A stretch of DNA of 22,330 nt from JADHUC01 sp964617665 (GTDB lineage: Bacteria > Planctomycetota > Planctomycetia > Pirellulales > Pirellulaceae), in contig CAZUAH010000209.1 of assembly GCA_964617665.1 (NCBI GenBank), forward strand, positions 1-22,330. The letters are read 5' to 3'. Of the stretch, positions 7,299 through 16,900 are shown in pieces (position 1 is the first letter of the stretch; each line of letters opens with the position of its first letter). The notes beneath the pieces were generated by a model. It saw only the letters and a program-made list of their open reading frames with translations. It searched no databases and had not been told where the DNA came from. A program made the position numbers and the translations under genes.

Positions 7299-8660
7299 AT
7301 GATTCGTTCGCTGCTTGTTGGACTGTTGCTGACAACGATCATTCAGATGCCAGTCGACCTGTCCGCTGCAGATAGTAGCTCGCCGAACTTGCGAGTGGCC
7401 ACGTTCCAGTCGGACGTCACCATCCCGCTAGGTGAACGGCTCTATTCCAAACCGCTTGAGGCGGTCGATCAACCGCTTCAGGCCAAGGGTATCGTGCTGG
7501 ACGACGACGGCAAGCGTTATGTTCTCTGCACGGTCGACTGGTGCACGATCCGCAACGCAACACACCTCTTGTTCCGCACGAAGCTGGCCGAGGCGGTCGG
7601 CACCGACGTGGCGCGCGTTGCCGTGCACTGCGTTCACCAACACACGGCCCCTTCCTACGACGGCGAGGCCCAAGAGCTGTTCAACAAACAGAAGGAGGCG
7701 GTGCAGATCCGCGACCTGGAATTCTTGGCCAAGTGCACCGATCGGTTGGCGGCCGCCGCCGGTGAATCGCTCGAACGACTCGAACCGTTCGATTCTGTTG
7801 GTACGAGTCGGGCGAAGGTTGATCGGGTGGCGTCGAACCGCCGCATTCCGACTGAGGACGGCAAGGTTCGCTGGCGAGGCAGCGCCTGCACGAACTCCGA
7901 GCTACGCGCCGCGCCCGAAGGAATCATCGACCCGTACCTCAAGACAATCACCCTGGCCCGATCCGGCAAGCCGCTGGTGCGGTTGCACTATTACGCAACG
8001 CACCCACAGAGTCGTTACGGCGAGGGTCGCGCGGGTATCGACACGGCCGGCATGGCACGCCAGCGACTGGAGAAGAAGGAAGGGGTATTCCAGATCTACT
8101 TCACCGGCTGTTCGGGCGACGTGGCGATGGGCAAATACAACGATCGCTCGTTCGAGGCACGCAAGGAGCTTACCGACCGGCTATACGCCGGCATGGAAGC
8201 GTCGGCCGCCGTGGCCAAATTCGCTCCGGCCAAGTCGATCGAGTGGCGCATAGCGCCCGTCTCGCTGCCGCCCCGGACCGACGGCAAGTACGATCCGACC
8301 AAGTGCCGGGCGACGCTTGAAGACACCAAGGCAAAGCCAAACGACCGGCTCTGGGCCGCCTCGCGTTTGCTTTGTGCCGAGCGGCTCAAGCGGCCCATCG
8401 ACTTGACCGCGCTGAAGATAGGCGATGTACACATACTACACCTGCCGGGCGAGCCGATGATCGAGTTTCAGCTCTACGCACAGCAGCAGAAGCCCGGCGC
8501 CTTCGTGGCCGTGGCCGGTTACGGGCTCGGTTCGCCGGGCTACATTTGCACCGAAAAATCGTTCGCCGAAGGCGCCTACGAGCCGTCCGCATCGGCCGCC
8601 AAACCGTGTGCCGAAGGAATTGTGAAGGCGGGAATAGGGCAGTTGCTGGGAGTCGAGTGA
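7299..8660 (+). CDS. Exported neutral/alkaline ceramidase-like hydrolase (N-terminal domain family)
   Basis: 453 residues from the ATG at 7299, preceded by GGGAG; a longer frame from 7119 lacks support. Residues 1-24 are a signal peptide (MIRSLLVGLLLTTIIQM to SAA). The family pattern is visible: DVTIPLG at the start, AKGIVLDDDGKRYVLCTVD, the metal-binding-type VHQHTAP (His113, His115), ATHPQS (His235), HLPGEP (Glu385) and SFAEGAYE (Tyr427). These correspond to the zinc ligands known in bacterial neutral ceramidases. Where those enzymes have the nucleophile motif GDxSPN, this protein has CSGDVAMG (271-278), so the serine is missing. It is also shorter than true ceramidases (about 650-750 residues) and lacks their C-terminal domain. 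Ceramide hydrolysis is therefore unlikely; it may be a metal-dependent amidase with another substrate. It is followed by a second family member 152 bases downstream. Confidence 0.87.
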   Translation: MIRSLLVGLLLTTIIQMPVDLSAADSSSPNLRVATFQSDVTIPLGERLYSKPLEAVDQPLQAKGIVLDDDGKRYVLCTVDWCTIRNATHLLFRTKLAEAVGTDVARVAVHCVHQHTAPSYDGEAQELFNKQKEAVQIRDLEFLAKCTDRLAAAAGESLERLEPFDSVGTSRAKVDRVASNRRIPTEDGKVRWRGSACTNSELRAAPEGIIDPYLKTITLARSGKPLVRLHYYATHPQSRYGEGRAGIDTAGMARQRLEKKEGVFQIYFTGCSGDVAMGKYNDRSFEARKELTDRLYAGMEASAAVAKFAPAKSIEWRIAPVSLPPRTDGKYDPTKCRATLEDTKAKPNDRLWAASRLLCAERLKRPIDLTALKIGDVHILHLPGEPMIEFQLYAQQQKPGAFVAVAGYGLGSPGYICTEKSFAEGAYEPSASAAKPCAEGIVKAGIGQLLGVE

Positions 8661-8701
8661 GTGACAGGTGCTTTGATGTTATACTGCCAGAGACTTGACG
8701 C

Positions 8702-8722
8702 GGCCGCGCGTTGACCGCGGCC
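8702..8722 (+). terminator. GC hairpin, possible terminator or attenuator between the two ceramidase-like genes
   Basis: GGCCGCG (8702-8708) and CGCGGCC (8716-8722) form a perfect 7-base-pair stem with a 7-base loop, 41 bases after the upstream stop. No T-run follows, so intrinsic termination is uncertain; it may only protect or trim the transcript. Confidence 0.35.
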
Positions 8723-8812
8723 TTGAGCGACCGTGCAAGAATGGCTTGCTGCGGGCTCGGCTTGGACCTGCCCGAACCGCTGCACCGAACCTTTCCTACT
8801 TCGAGGCCTACC

Positions 8813-10265
8813 ATGAAACACACACTTCTCTTTTTCGCGTCTCTCAGTGTTCTTTGTCTCCCGTGCCTTGCCGCGGAGACGGATGCTCCGAAACTCCACG
8901 CTGGGGCGGCGGCGGTGGACATCACGCCGAAGCAGTTTCCGCTGAACATGCCGGGCCTGTTCCATGCCCGAATGGTTGAACGTGTGCATGATCCGCTCTA
9001 CGCCCGCGCTGTGGTGCTCGATGACGGCGATACCACTTTGGCCTTGGTGGTCGTCGACAATATTGGAGTGCCGCAGGACGTGAGTGACGAAGCCAAGGGC
9101 ATCGCATCGAAGGAAACAGGCATCGCCGTGGAAAAGATGCTCGTGGCATCCACCCATACGCACACTGCTCCGCACTCGAATATCAAACAGGGCTCGGCGC
9201 CCGCTGTTGCCTATCGGAAGCTTGTCGTGGGAGGAATCGCCAAGTCCATTATCCGCGCGCACGCCGCGCTGCGTCCTGCGGGCGTGGGCGCCGCTGCGAG
9301 CGCCGTGCCCGATGAAGTGTTCTGTCGCCGCTGGTATCTGAAGCCGGGCAAGATGACCCCGAATCCGTTCGGCCAGATGGACAAGGTGAAGATGAACCCG
9401 CCGCGAAGCCCCGAAGTCCTCGACCGTCCTGCCGGCCCCACCGATCCCGATGTGACCATCCTCTCGGTGCAGGACGCCCAATCAGCCAAGCCGCTGGCCC
9501 TGTTGGCCAACTACTCGCTGCATTACGTGGGCCACGTGCCGGCGGAGATGATCTCCGCCGACTACTTCGGCGAGTTTGCGCGACTGATGCAGTCCCGCGT
9601 GGGTGACGGAGACTTTGTGGCCATGATGTCCAATGGCACTTCCGGCGACATCAACAACATCTCCTTCCTCGTGAAACGCCCGCCGCGCAAGCCTTTCGAG
9701 CAGATTCAGGTGGTCGCCAAGAAGACTGCCGAGGCCGCCTGGCGCGCGCGCCACGATTGCCACTCATCGTCAGGACGCGCGCCTGGGAATGATCCAGCGC
9801 GAAGTGACGATCAAACGGCGTCGCCCCACGGACCAAGAGATCGAATCGGCGGCGGCCGTGCTCGCCATCAAAGATCAGGCCGAGCGCGACAAGCTTCCGC
9901 GTCTGGCCGAAAACTACGCGCGTCGTACGCTTTGGCTGGCGAAATCTTCTGAGACCGTGACGGTGCTGGTGCAGGCGCTGCACATCGGGGACTCTGCCGT
10001 ATGTACTCTTCCATTCGAGGCGTTTGCCGAAATCGGACTCGATCTGAAGAAACGTAGCCCTTTCCCGCGCACCATGGTCATTAGTCTCGCCAATGGGACC
10101 AACGGCTATCTGCCGACGCCCGAACAGCACGAACTCGGCGGCTACGAAACTTGGATGGGGACCAGTCGAGTGCAGAAAGACGCCTCCGTGATTCTCACCA
10201 ACAACCTGCTCGAAATGCTCAAGAATTTGAAGAAGGCCGCGGCGAAAGACGGTACCGCCGAATAG
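8813..10265 (+). pseudogene. Second neutral ceramidase-like gene, split by a frameshift
   Basis: The start is the ATG at 8813 (GAGG six bases before), giving a signal peptide MKHTLLFFASLSVLCLPCLA. Frame one carries DITPKQFPLNMPGLF, ARAVVLDDGDTTLALVVVDN, the metal site STHTHTAPHSN (His115, His117), SLHYVGH and SNGTSGDINNI. It leaves the family pattern after TAEAAWRAR near 9751. The pattern resumes in another frame and runs to the stop at 10263-10265, with LPFEAFAEIG and GYLPTPEQHELGGYE, which carry the expected glutamate and tyrosine ligands. The switch falls in the dinucleotide run GCGCGCGCGC (9742-9751): one more GC unit would join both frames into a single product of about 484 residues without a stop. 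This is a contraction of a GC repeat, real or a sequencing slip. As in the upstream paralogue, GDxSPN is absent (SGDINNI). If the frameshift is real the protein is lost after about residue 313. Confidence 0.85.
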
Positions 10266-10478
10266 GCATGTTCGCAGCCGGGAGGACATCGGCCGAGGAT
10301 TTTTCGAGGCTCGCGGTGACAACGTGGGATCCACTCATCAGGATTTACGTAAATACGAACGTGTTCACAGCAGTTGGCTGGCTACCCTCACATGCTCAAC
10401 TTAGTATTCGGGCCTCTGAAGGACAGACGGGCAGATTGCACTGACCGGTGACCTGATGGCGAGAGAGGAGTGTGAATC
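10266..10478. other. Intergenic region with a 12-base palindrome
   Basis: These 213 bases between two plus-strand genes hold no supported gene. The perfect palindrome ATTTACGTAAAT lies at 10343-10354, in an unusually AT-rich patch, about 125 bases before the next start. It could be an operator, but a single copy gives no more than a hint. Confidence 0.35.
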
Positions 10479-10850
10479 GTGACAGACACTAGGCGAAGGG
10501 CATTCATGCGAACCACAGCGGCGGGTCTGGCGGCGAGCACTCTTGCCTGCCGGGGCCTATCGGCGGCGGCATCCCAATCCGAGGAATTCGCGGAGCCACG
10601 TAAGGAGACCAAACAGGCGACGAGTGATGTGCGCCTGAAAGCGATGACCATGGTGCCTCACGGCAAGTTCTGCTTCGGATCGGACAGCAGTTGTCCGGAG
10701 AGCATCGTCGGCACCGGAGAAATTTCGCGCGAAGTGATAGCCAACGTTCTGGAAGATCTGATCGCCCGACGCATCATTGACGAGAAAGTCGCTCTCGGCT
10801 TTATCGAGCACACCTACGTCAAGACGCCGACTCGTCTATTCCAGTTGTAG
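10479..10850 (+). pseudogene. Tat-signal amidohydrolase remnant with internal deletion
   Basis: 123 codons from a GTG at 10479 with a good ribosome binding site (GAGAGGAG, 8 bases away). The N-terminus is a twin-arginine export signal: TRRRAFMRTTAAGLAAST, ending near SAAASQ. Residues about 58-120 read like the C-terminal end of a TIM-barrel amidohydrolase: HGKFCFGSDSSCPESIVGTG with the metal-type Asp after GS, EISREVIANVLEDLIA, and the closing HTYVKTPTRLF. Intact members have roughly 300-450 residues; here the whole barrel between signal and tail is absent, with no frame break. The simplest reading is a large in-frame deletion. A small stand-alone protein cannot be excluded, because start, signal and stop are all clean, but it would lack most catalytic residues. 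Confidence 0.6.
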
Positions 10851-10930
10851 TCGGAACAGCGTAGGAGTACCCGTCAGTGCCCGCGTCTCGTTCCCGACAA
10901 CGCGGCATGCAAGCCGTCGGCGACAGACGA

Positions 10931-11419
10931 CTATCCAAAAACCGAACCCATTCCCATCGCCCGTCGCCAAGCACTGAGTTGGCCGAGGTGTGTGGCTTCG
11001 TGCGATACCAGCAGGTAGCCGAGCGCGTCACCGACCGTGGGCATGATTTGGCGAAATTCCTCGTCGGGCGTTTCTCCGTCGAAGATAGCAGGATCGGCCG
11101 TCGTTAGGGCTTCGCTCACACGGCCGTGCTGTTGCTCGATTGCCTGCATCAATTCTTCCTTCGACGGGTATGTCGATCGATCGTCGACTGGCGAGACATT
11201 GCGCCCAAATAGCTCTGCCCAATTCTCCGGCACTGCCGGTTCCAGTCCCACCAGAATCGCCGCGTAACTGCTCGCATAGGCAAGATGCCCGATGGTCCAC
11301 GCCGGATGATTCTTGATGTCGGCCGGTTGCGTGCACATCTGGTCGTCCGCGATGTCCGCCATCAGCATCTTGGCGTATTCGAGGTTAAAGGCGTAATTGT
11401 GCAATACTGACTTGAGCAT
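10931..11419 (-). CDS. DinB-like (DUF664-type) metal-binding four-helix protein
   Basis: 162 residues from the ATG at 11419, chosen for the strong AGAAGGAA upstream; an in-frame ATG at 11437 would add six residues. Three histidines in the DinB arrangement are present: His45 in WTIGHLAY, and His140 and His144 in LVSHEATHLGQLSAWRRAMG, the family's most conserved stretch. The protein is predicted helical, cytoplasmic and of normal family length. Members bind a divalent metal and include thiol-dependent transferases; for most, including this one, the reaction is unknown. It converges with the amidohydrolase remnant and is divergent from the next gene, with 112 bases between the two starts. Confidence 0.9.
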   Translation of the reverse strand: MLKSVLHNYAFNLEYAKMLMADIADDQMCTQPADIKNHPAWTIGHLAYASSYAAILVGLEPAVPENWAELFGRNVSPVDDRSTYPSKEELMQAIEQQHGRVSEALTTADPAIFDGETPDEEFRQIMPTVGDALGYLLVSHEATHLGQLSAWRRAMGMGSVFG

Positions 11420-11531
11420 GGTGAATTCCTTCTCCATGATATTGTTACTTCAACCGTTTGCTCTTACCGGAGTCTCTCGAACAGTCTATGGCCTTTTCGC
11501 AGCACGTGAAAGTCGCAGAGGAGGAACGGTG

Positions 11532-13685
11532 ATGAGAGTCGTTTGCTATGCATCGGCGGTAATCCTAGGCATCGTTGCGCCCTTCACGCGAGCCCACGCG
11601 GAACGCGAACGTTTCCAAACGCCGGACAACGGTCCCAATCTGGGAGTCTGGCGGATCACCAACGACCCGACCGTCCGGGACTGGGCCAACTACCACAACA
11701 CGCAATGTTGGAGCCCGGACGGGCGATACCTGTGCTATACGCGCTATGGCCGGCAGGAGGCCCGCGGCCGCATGCGAGAGCACACCACGGTGCACGTTTA
11801 CGATCTACTCAGCGACGAGGATCGATTGATTGACGCGGGACACTCGCCCCGCTGGGCCAACGGTCGCAACTGGCTGCTCTACGTGCACGAAGACCCAACC
11901 GCCGGACCAAGCTATGCTGAAGGAGCCGAGGTCCGCTGGCTGGACCTGGGCACAGGCAAGAAAGCACGCGTCTGCTATGGCATCGAACGGCTGGGCGAGA
12001 CCGATTTCCAGGATCGCTGGATCTACGGCATCCGGCGCCGTCGGGATCAGGAGCCGCAAATGCGAGTCTATCGTATCCCCATCGCTGGACACGCCGAGCC
12101 GGAATTGTTGCCCGAAGTATCTGGCGCTCAACTACTCCCCAGCCCTGGGTGTCCGGTCTTCTTCACTCGGCAAGACCACAACGACGATCCGTTCGACGCT
12201 ACGCGGTATTGGCATGATTTGGAGGGCAAAAACCGCAGCATCTTCGCACCGACCATTCAGAAATGTCACATGGGCTGGCTGGGAAACGGCGAGTATCTGC
12301 TGCTGGGTAACGGACTGATCCGCGGCCGACGCTGGAATGAGCCTTTCCCGAGCAACCTGCACATCCTCGCGTCAGTGGGCGTCGGTGACGTGAGTCCGTG
12401 CGGCCGGAGCGGAAGATACGTTTGCGGCGACAGCACGGTAGCCGACCTGCGCAGCGGCGACGGCTGGTTCTTCCTTCACCCTCTGTCGATCATCTGCTAT
12501 CCCCGCACTATCAAGGATAATTCCGGTATATACGACGCGGACCCAAAAGGCAGCCCCGATGGCACCAAGGTTTGTTTTGTCTCCAACTACGATCTGAAAG
12601 ACAGCCCAGTCACCCATATCAGTCAGGACACATCACGAAAGGCAACCTCGATACCGGTGGCCTCGACGGCCGGGTTCCCCGATTCAGGGTCGATCGTCGT
12701 GCTGCGAGAGATCATCGGATACGAGCGCAAAACCCCCGGGAGCTTCGAGGGTCTAACGCGGGGACTTCATGACACACTCACAATCAATTTGAGAGCAGGC
12801 CGGGCGGTCACTTCGTTCGACGCACGATGCCTCACCGCTACGCAATGGAACACCATGCCGGAACCGTCCTATCCTATGCGAAAATCGATCCAGGATCTCG
12901 ATTCGCCGCTGATGCGTCAACGGCAGACGGACGTTTACGTGGTTGTCGTGCGAAAACCGGATCGTCCGGTGTTAAGACTGAACAACGATTTGGTGCAGCT
13001 CATTTCGGGCGAGGAACACTTCGAGACGCGCGGCTATCATATGCTCCGCAGCGATCAACGCATCACCACCGATCCGCTCCGCGCCGGGGATCAACTCGCC
13101 CTTACACCCGGCGTCTATCGCGCCGTGGCCGTGGAACAGAGTGGATTGGAGAGCGATCCGAGCGAACCGGTGGAAGTCACCGGTCGCACGAAGCTTCGCG
13201 TACTCGCCGAGCCGCCGTCCGATTTCTCTTGGACATCCGACCGATGGCTGGTCCAATCGCAGAAAGCGCCCGCCGAAACCGCCAAGCGCGCCCCAGAAGC
13301 CGTTCGCGAGATCGTACACCTGTACGACGGTGTGATCCACAAGGAATGGTACGAGAACGGTGTACTTGACCGACGGCACGACATCGGTTTGGAAGGAGAC
13401 GCCATTCGCCGTACCAGCTACCGCGACGGCAAACTCGCAACGCGCGAATACTACAATCGCGAAGACGTGTTATTGAGTAGCGAGCGGTTTGACACCGATG
13501 GCTTTATCACCGAGTGGGTCCGTTTTGCGCCCGACGGAAGCGAGCAGAGCCGCTGGGAGTACGACTGCGGTATGCCGGTCCGTGAGGTCCGCGCGGGCAC
13601 GGAATACGTCAAACGAGGCGACCGCTTTGGCTACTTCAAGGGCGGGCAATTCATCGAAACGCCCCGCGGTTCGATCTCCCGATGA
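11532..13685 (+). CDS. Exported TolB-like beta-propeller protein with fibre-like, FN3-like and YwqK-like segments
   Basis: 717 residues from the ATG at 11532 (AGGAGGA upstream). Residues 1-23 are a signal peptide ending AHA. Residues about 55-355 carry WD40/TolB-style blades (QCWSPDGRYLCYTRY; AGHSPRWANGRNWLLYVHED; GSPDGTKVCFVSNY). Residues 362-418 are a separate module (RKATSIPVASTAGFPDSG, then EIIGYERKTPGSFEGLTRG) that resembles repeat units seen in phage virion and adhesin proteins. Residues about 465-550 look like a fibronectin type III domain (GVYRAVAVEQSGLESDP). The C-terminus, about 597-685, contains MORN/YwqK-like repeats (YENGVLDRRHDI; SYRDGKLATREYYN; FAPDGSEQSRWEY). No catalytic motif is visible. 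It is probably a cell-surface or periplasmic binding protein. The stop lies 24 bases before the assembly gap. Confidence 0.75.
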   Translation: MRVVCYASAVILGIVAPFTRAHAERERFQTPDNGPNLGVWRITNDPTVRDWANYHNTQCWSPDGRYLCYTRYGRQEARGRMREHTTVHVYDLLSDEDRLIDAGHSPRWANGRNWLLYVHEDPTAGPSYAEGAEVRWLDLGTGKKARVCYGIERLGETDFQDRWIYGIRRRRDQEPQMRVYRIPIAGHAEPELLPEVSGAQLLPSPGCPVFFTRQDHNDDPFDATRYWHDLEGKNRSIFAPTIQKCHMGWLGNGEYLLLGNGLIRGRRWNEPFPSNLHILASVGVGDVSPCGRSGRYVCGDSTVADLRSGDGWFFLHPLSIICYPRTIKDNSGIYDADPKGSPDGTKVCFVSNYDLKDSPVTHISQDTSRKATSIPVASTAGFPDSGSIVVLREIIGYERKTPGSFEGLTRGLHDTLTINLRAGRAVTSFDARCLTATQWNTMPEPSYPMRKSIQDLDSPLMRQRQTDVYVVVVRKPDRPVLRLNNDLVQLISGEEHFETRGYHMLRSDQRITTDPLRAGDQLALTPGVYRAVAVEQSGLESDPSEPVEVTGRTKLRVLAEPPSDFSWTSDRWLVQSQKAPAETAKRAPEAVREIVHLYDGVIHKEWYENGVLDRRHDIGLEGDAIRRTSYRDGKLATREYYNREDVLLSSERFDTDGFITEWVRFAPDGSEQSRWEYDCGMPVREVRAGTEYVKRGDRFGYFKGGQFIETPRGSISR

Positions 13686-13709
13686 CGCCTTTTGTTTGCC
13701 GAAGACTAG

Positions 13710-13809
13710 NNNNNNNNNNNNNNNNNNNNNNNNNNNNNNNNNNNNNNNNNNNNNNNNNNNNNNNNNNNNNNNNNNNNNNNNNNNNNNNNNNNNNNNNNNN
13801 NNNNNNNNN
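13710..13809. other. Assembly gap of 100 Ns
   Basis: Exactly 100 Ns, the usual placeholder for a gap of unknown size. Both contig edges carry ACTAG (ending at 13709 and starting at 13810), which may be chance. The true distance between the flanking genes is unknown and further genes could be missing here. Confidence 0.97.
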
Positions 13810-13930
13810 ACTAGTTTCGCATTCGGTTGGCAAAGGCAACCATTTCGTTCGACAAGGGCAAGTTAGCAGGGCTATAACACAGAGATCGCTCGACCAATAT
13901 TCCGCAGGCTTGGAACAGGAGACACAGACC

Positions 13931-16900
13931 TTGCCTTCTCTGACTATTCGGAAACCGGTAGTACGCTATGTCATCATGCTCGTGCTCGTTGTATGGACGA
14001 CGATGGCAGTCGCCGCTGATCCCAACACGTCCGTCGCTCGCGCGGTTGCGAGAATCGAGCAGAAGACAGGCCGGCCCTTTGCCGACCTTGTGCGTTTGCG
14101 CCTCTGGAGCCAATACGGCACAACCGATCGCTTTGCCGCAGATTTGGATATCACTCCGCAGCAACTGGATGAATTGTTCAAGGTCTATCAGTGGGAACTG
14201 ATGCACCCGCCCGCGCTGAACCTTCAAAACGCAGGTATCCCGGAGCCCTTCATCCGGGCATCCACGGACGATGTACGCAAACTGGACGGGTTCGTTGGCC
14301 AGAGCGGAGGAGCGGCAAGGGCTGGCACGCGCGCAACGGTCGGCTGCGACAGGTACACGATCACTGTGTCCCTGACCTGCGATGAACCTGCCCCGCAGAG
14401 CATGGTCGTGAAGAGTCCGGCACAAGATCAACTGACTCGGAAAGAAAGGGCGTACTGGGATGGAGATCTCGTGCCACTGAAGGGAATGCTCTTCCAGGGC
14501 ACAAGGATCACCGACGAGCAAGAATGGGCACAGCAACTCCAACCGCCGGACACATCGGTTCTGCTGGACGACTGCGTCGCGATCTTCCTCACGCCCACGG
14601 CGATCGGCAAGGACTTGTCGCATCTGGAGTTGGCGCATTTGGCACCCGATCCCGCGAGGATACTGCCTGAACTCCGGCCACTCAAGAATCAGAGAGTGTT
14701 TCTCGAAGGAGCCTTCTACTTCATCGCCATCAATCCGAATGGTGCGGTGTTGGACGTGTTCTACGATCCGTGGGGAGGAGGCATCTTCTGCCCGGCTTGG
14801 CACTCCGGGGCAAAGGTCTCCACGGAAATCGCCGATGGCCGATGGGAGACCAAGGTCCAAATCCCTCTGAAATCTCTGCAGCCAAATGTAAACGAGGATT
14901 CGGTATGGGGAGTGGACCTCTGCCGCACCCGGCGCAGCGGGGCGCAGCCGGCGGAAGTAACTCGGAGCAGAAAGACCACCTTCATCAAGTACGACTTTGC
15001 CGTTCCTGTTCAGAAGCCGCCAATGCTGCCTCCACCACCCACCGTCTCTGTCGAACCACTGGCGAAACCTAGAGTCGAAAGCCCTTTCCCGACCGCAGAA
15101 GACTGGTCACACGCCGCATTGATCAGCGGGCTCTCCGGCAATCCCCCGAATCAGACATCGCAGCGAAACCAAGTACGACTGACCCATGACGAACACCGCC
15201 TCTTCATCCGCTTCGATTGCCAGGAACAGGATATCTCTCGTCTGAGGGTGGTCACGCGGGAGCAAGAAGAACAGGCATACGGCAAGGGGCATCGTCGCTG
15301 CAATTTCCTCGATCGGCGCGAATCGTGGGGACTCGATTGGGGCGACTACGTCGAGGTGTTGCTCGCGCCGGATCTGAAATCGGCCGACCCGTTTCACGCG
15401 GGGCTTTTTCAATTCATGGTCAATTCTCAGGGCAACCTGCTCCAGCGCTACTACGACACCTTTGGCATGTTCACCGTTGCGCCCCATCCGTCATGGGAAT
15501 CCGGAGCGCAAGTTCGCGTGAACAAGAGCGAAGACACTTGGTCGGTCGAGTTGGCCATCCCGTTCGACGCTCTGTGCACATCGGAAGACGTCCCAAATAG
15601 CTGGGGGCTGAACTTGCACCGATGCATCTCCGCCGGAAACAGCTCCGCGACGGACGCCGCCTGGCTTTGGGGGAGCGACTCTGCGGTGAAACCATCTCGC
15701 GGTCAGCAGATTCATCTTCGCTGGTCGGCTACCGACGCGGTGATCCGCGACGTACGGCGACTCGGGACGATGATAATCGACGCGCGCAAGGTGAAAACCA
15801 CCGGCGCGAATCAGCCCAAACCCGCGCCCAGACGAGTGGACGGTTCCAGGCAGAAACCACTGAAGCGTAACCGCGAAAGCGATCGCCTGTCCAGCGTCTG
15901 CTTCGTCGATGCCACGCACGGATGGGCTGTCGGTGGACTGGGAACGATCCTTCATACGAAGGATGGCGGATCCACGTGGTCGGAACAGACGTCTGGCACC
16001 AACTTCGTTCTCGAAGACGTGGTTTTCCTGGATCGCAAGCACGGTTGGGCTGTGGGTGGATGGCCTCGCGATTACGACGTGGCCATCTACGGCGGCATGG
16101 GAGTCATTCTTGCGACCAACGACGGTGGGAAGACGTGGCGCCACCAGTTGGACGCTACGGCCGCATGGCTCAGTGCCGTCCATTTCATCGACCTGTCGAA
16201 CGGTTGGGCTGTGGGCGAATATGGCACGGTCATGCGAACGCGAGACGGCGGGAACGCGTGGACCCAAATGCGCAACGTGCCGACGCCGACATGGCTCTGT
16301 GGCGTGCACTTTGTCGACCTGCAACGGGGCTGGGCAGTCGGCCGCTACGAGACCATTCTGAAAACCGAAGACGGCGGACTGACCTGGACACACCAGCAAA
16401 CGCCTACACCCCACCGTCCCTTCAGCCTACCGTTGGCTTACGCGGCCGTTCACTTTGCGAGCGACAGAGAAGGTTGGATCGTTGGCGAACATGGCAACAT
16501 CTTCGGCACCGATGACGGTGGAAAAACGTGGTGCAGAGAGACTGTCGACTCGCCCGAGAAGGTGCGCGACCTGGTGAACCTCAGCGACCTGACGACGACC
16601 CCCAACGGCAGCGCGTGGGCAGTGAGCCCGTTTGGCGTGCTCGGACGAAATCCCGACGGGGGCGAAGCGACGTGGCGCTTGGTGAAGACCGGCGTGCCGG
16701 CATGGCTGCGTTGTGTGTCCTTCGTCGACGACACGAACGGTTGGATCGCCGGGGATCGCAACACCGCGATCCATACCGCCGATGGCGGCCAGACCTGGAC
16801 GCGCCAACGAGATTCGGGTCGGAGGATGGGCTTGCTGTACGCCACGCCGCACGATCACCACATCAACGGATCGGCAATGGGCATGCTAAACGAGGAGTTC

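Noticed and set aside
13682..13930. Upstream extension of the giant fusion gene through the assembly gap
   Set aside because: The frame only appears continuous because Ns contain no stops; the signal peptide after the TTG at 13931 marks the true start.
13811..14860. Minus-strand open frame of 349 codons
   Set aside because: It is antisense to the start of the CBM9-YCF48-PIG-L gene, ends at the gap and shows no family pattern.
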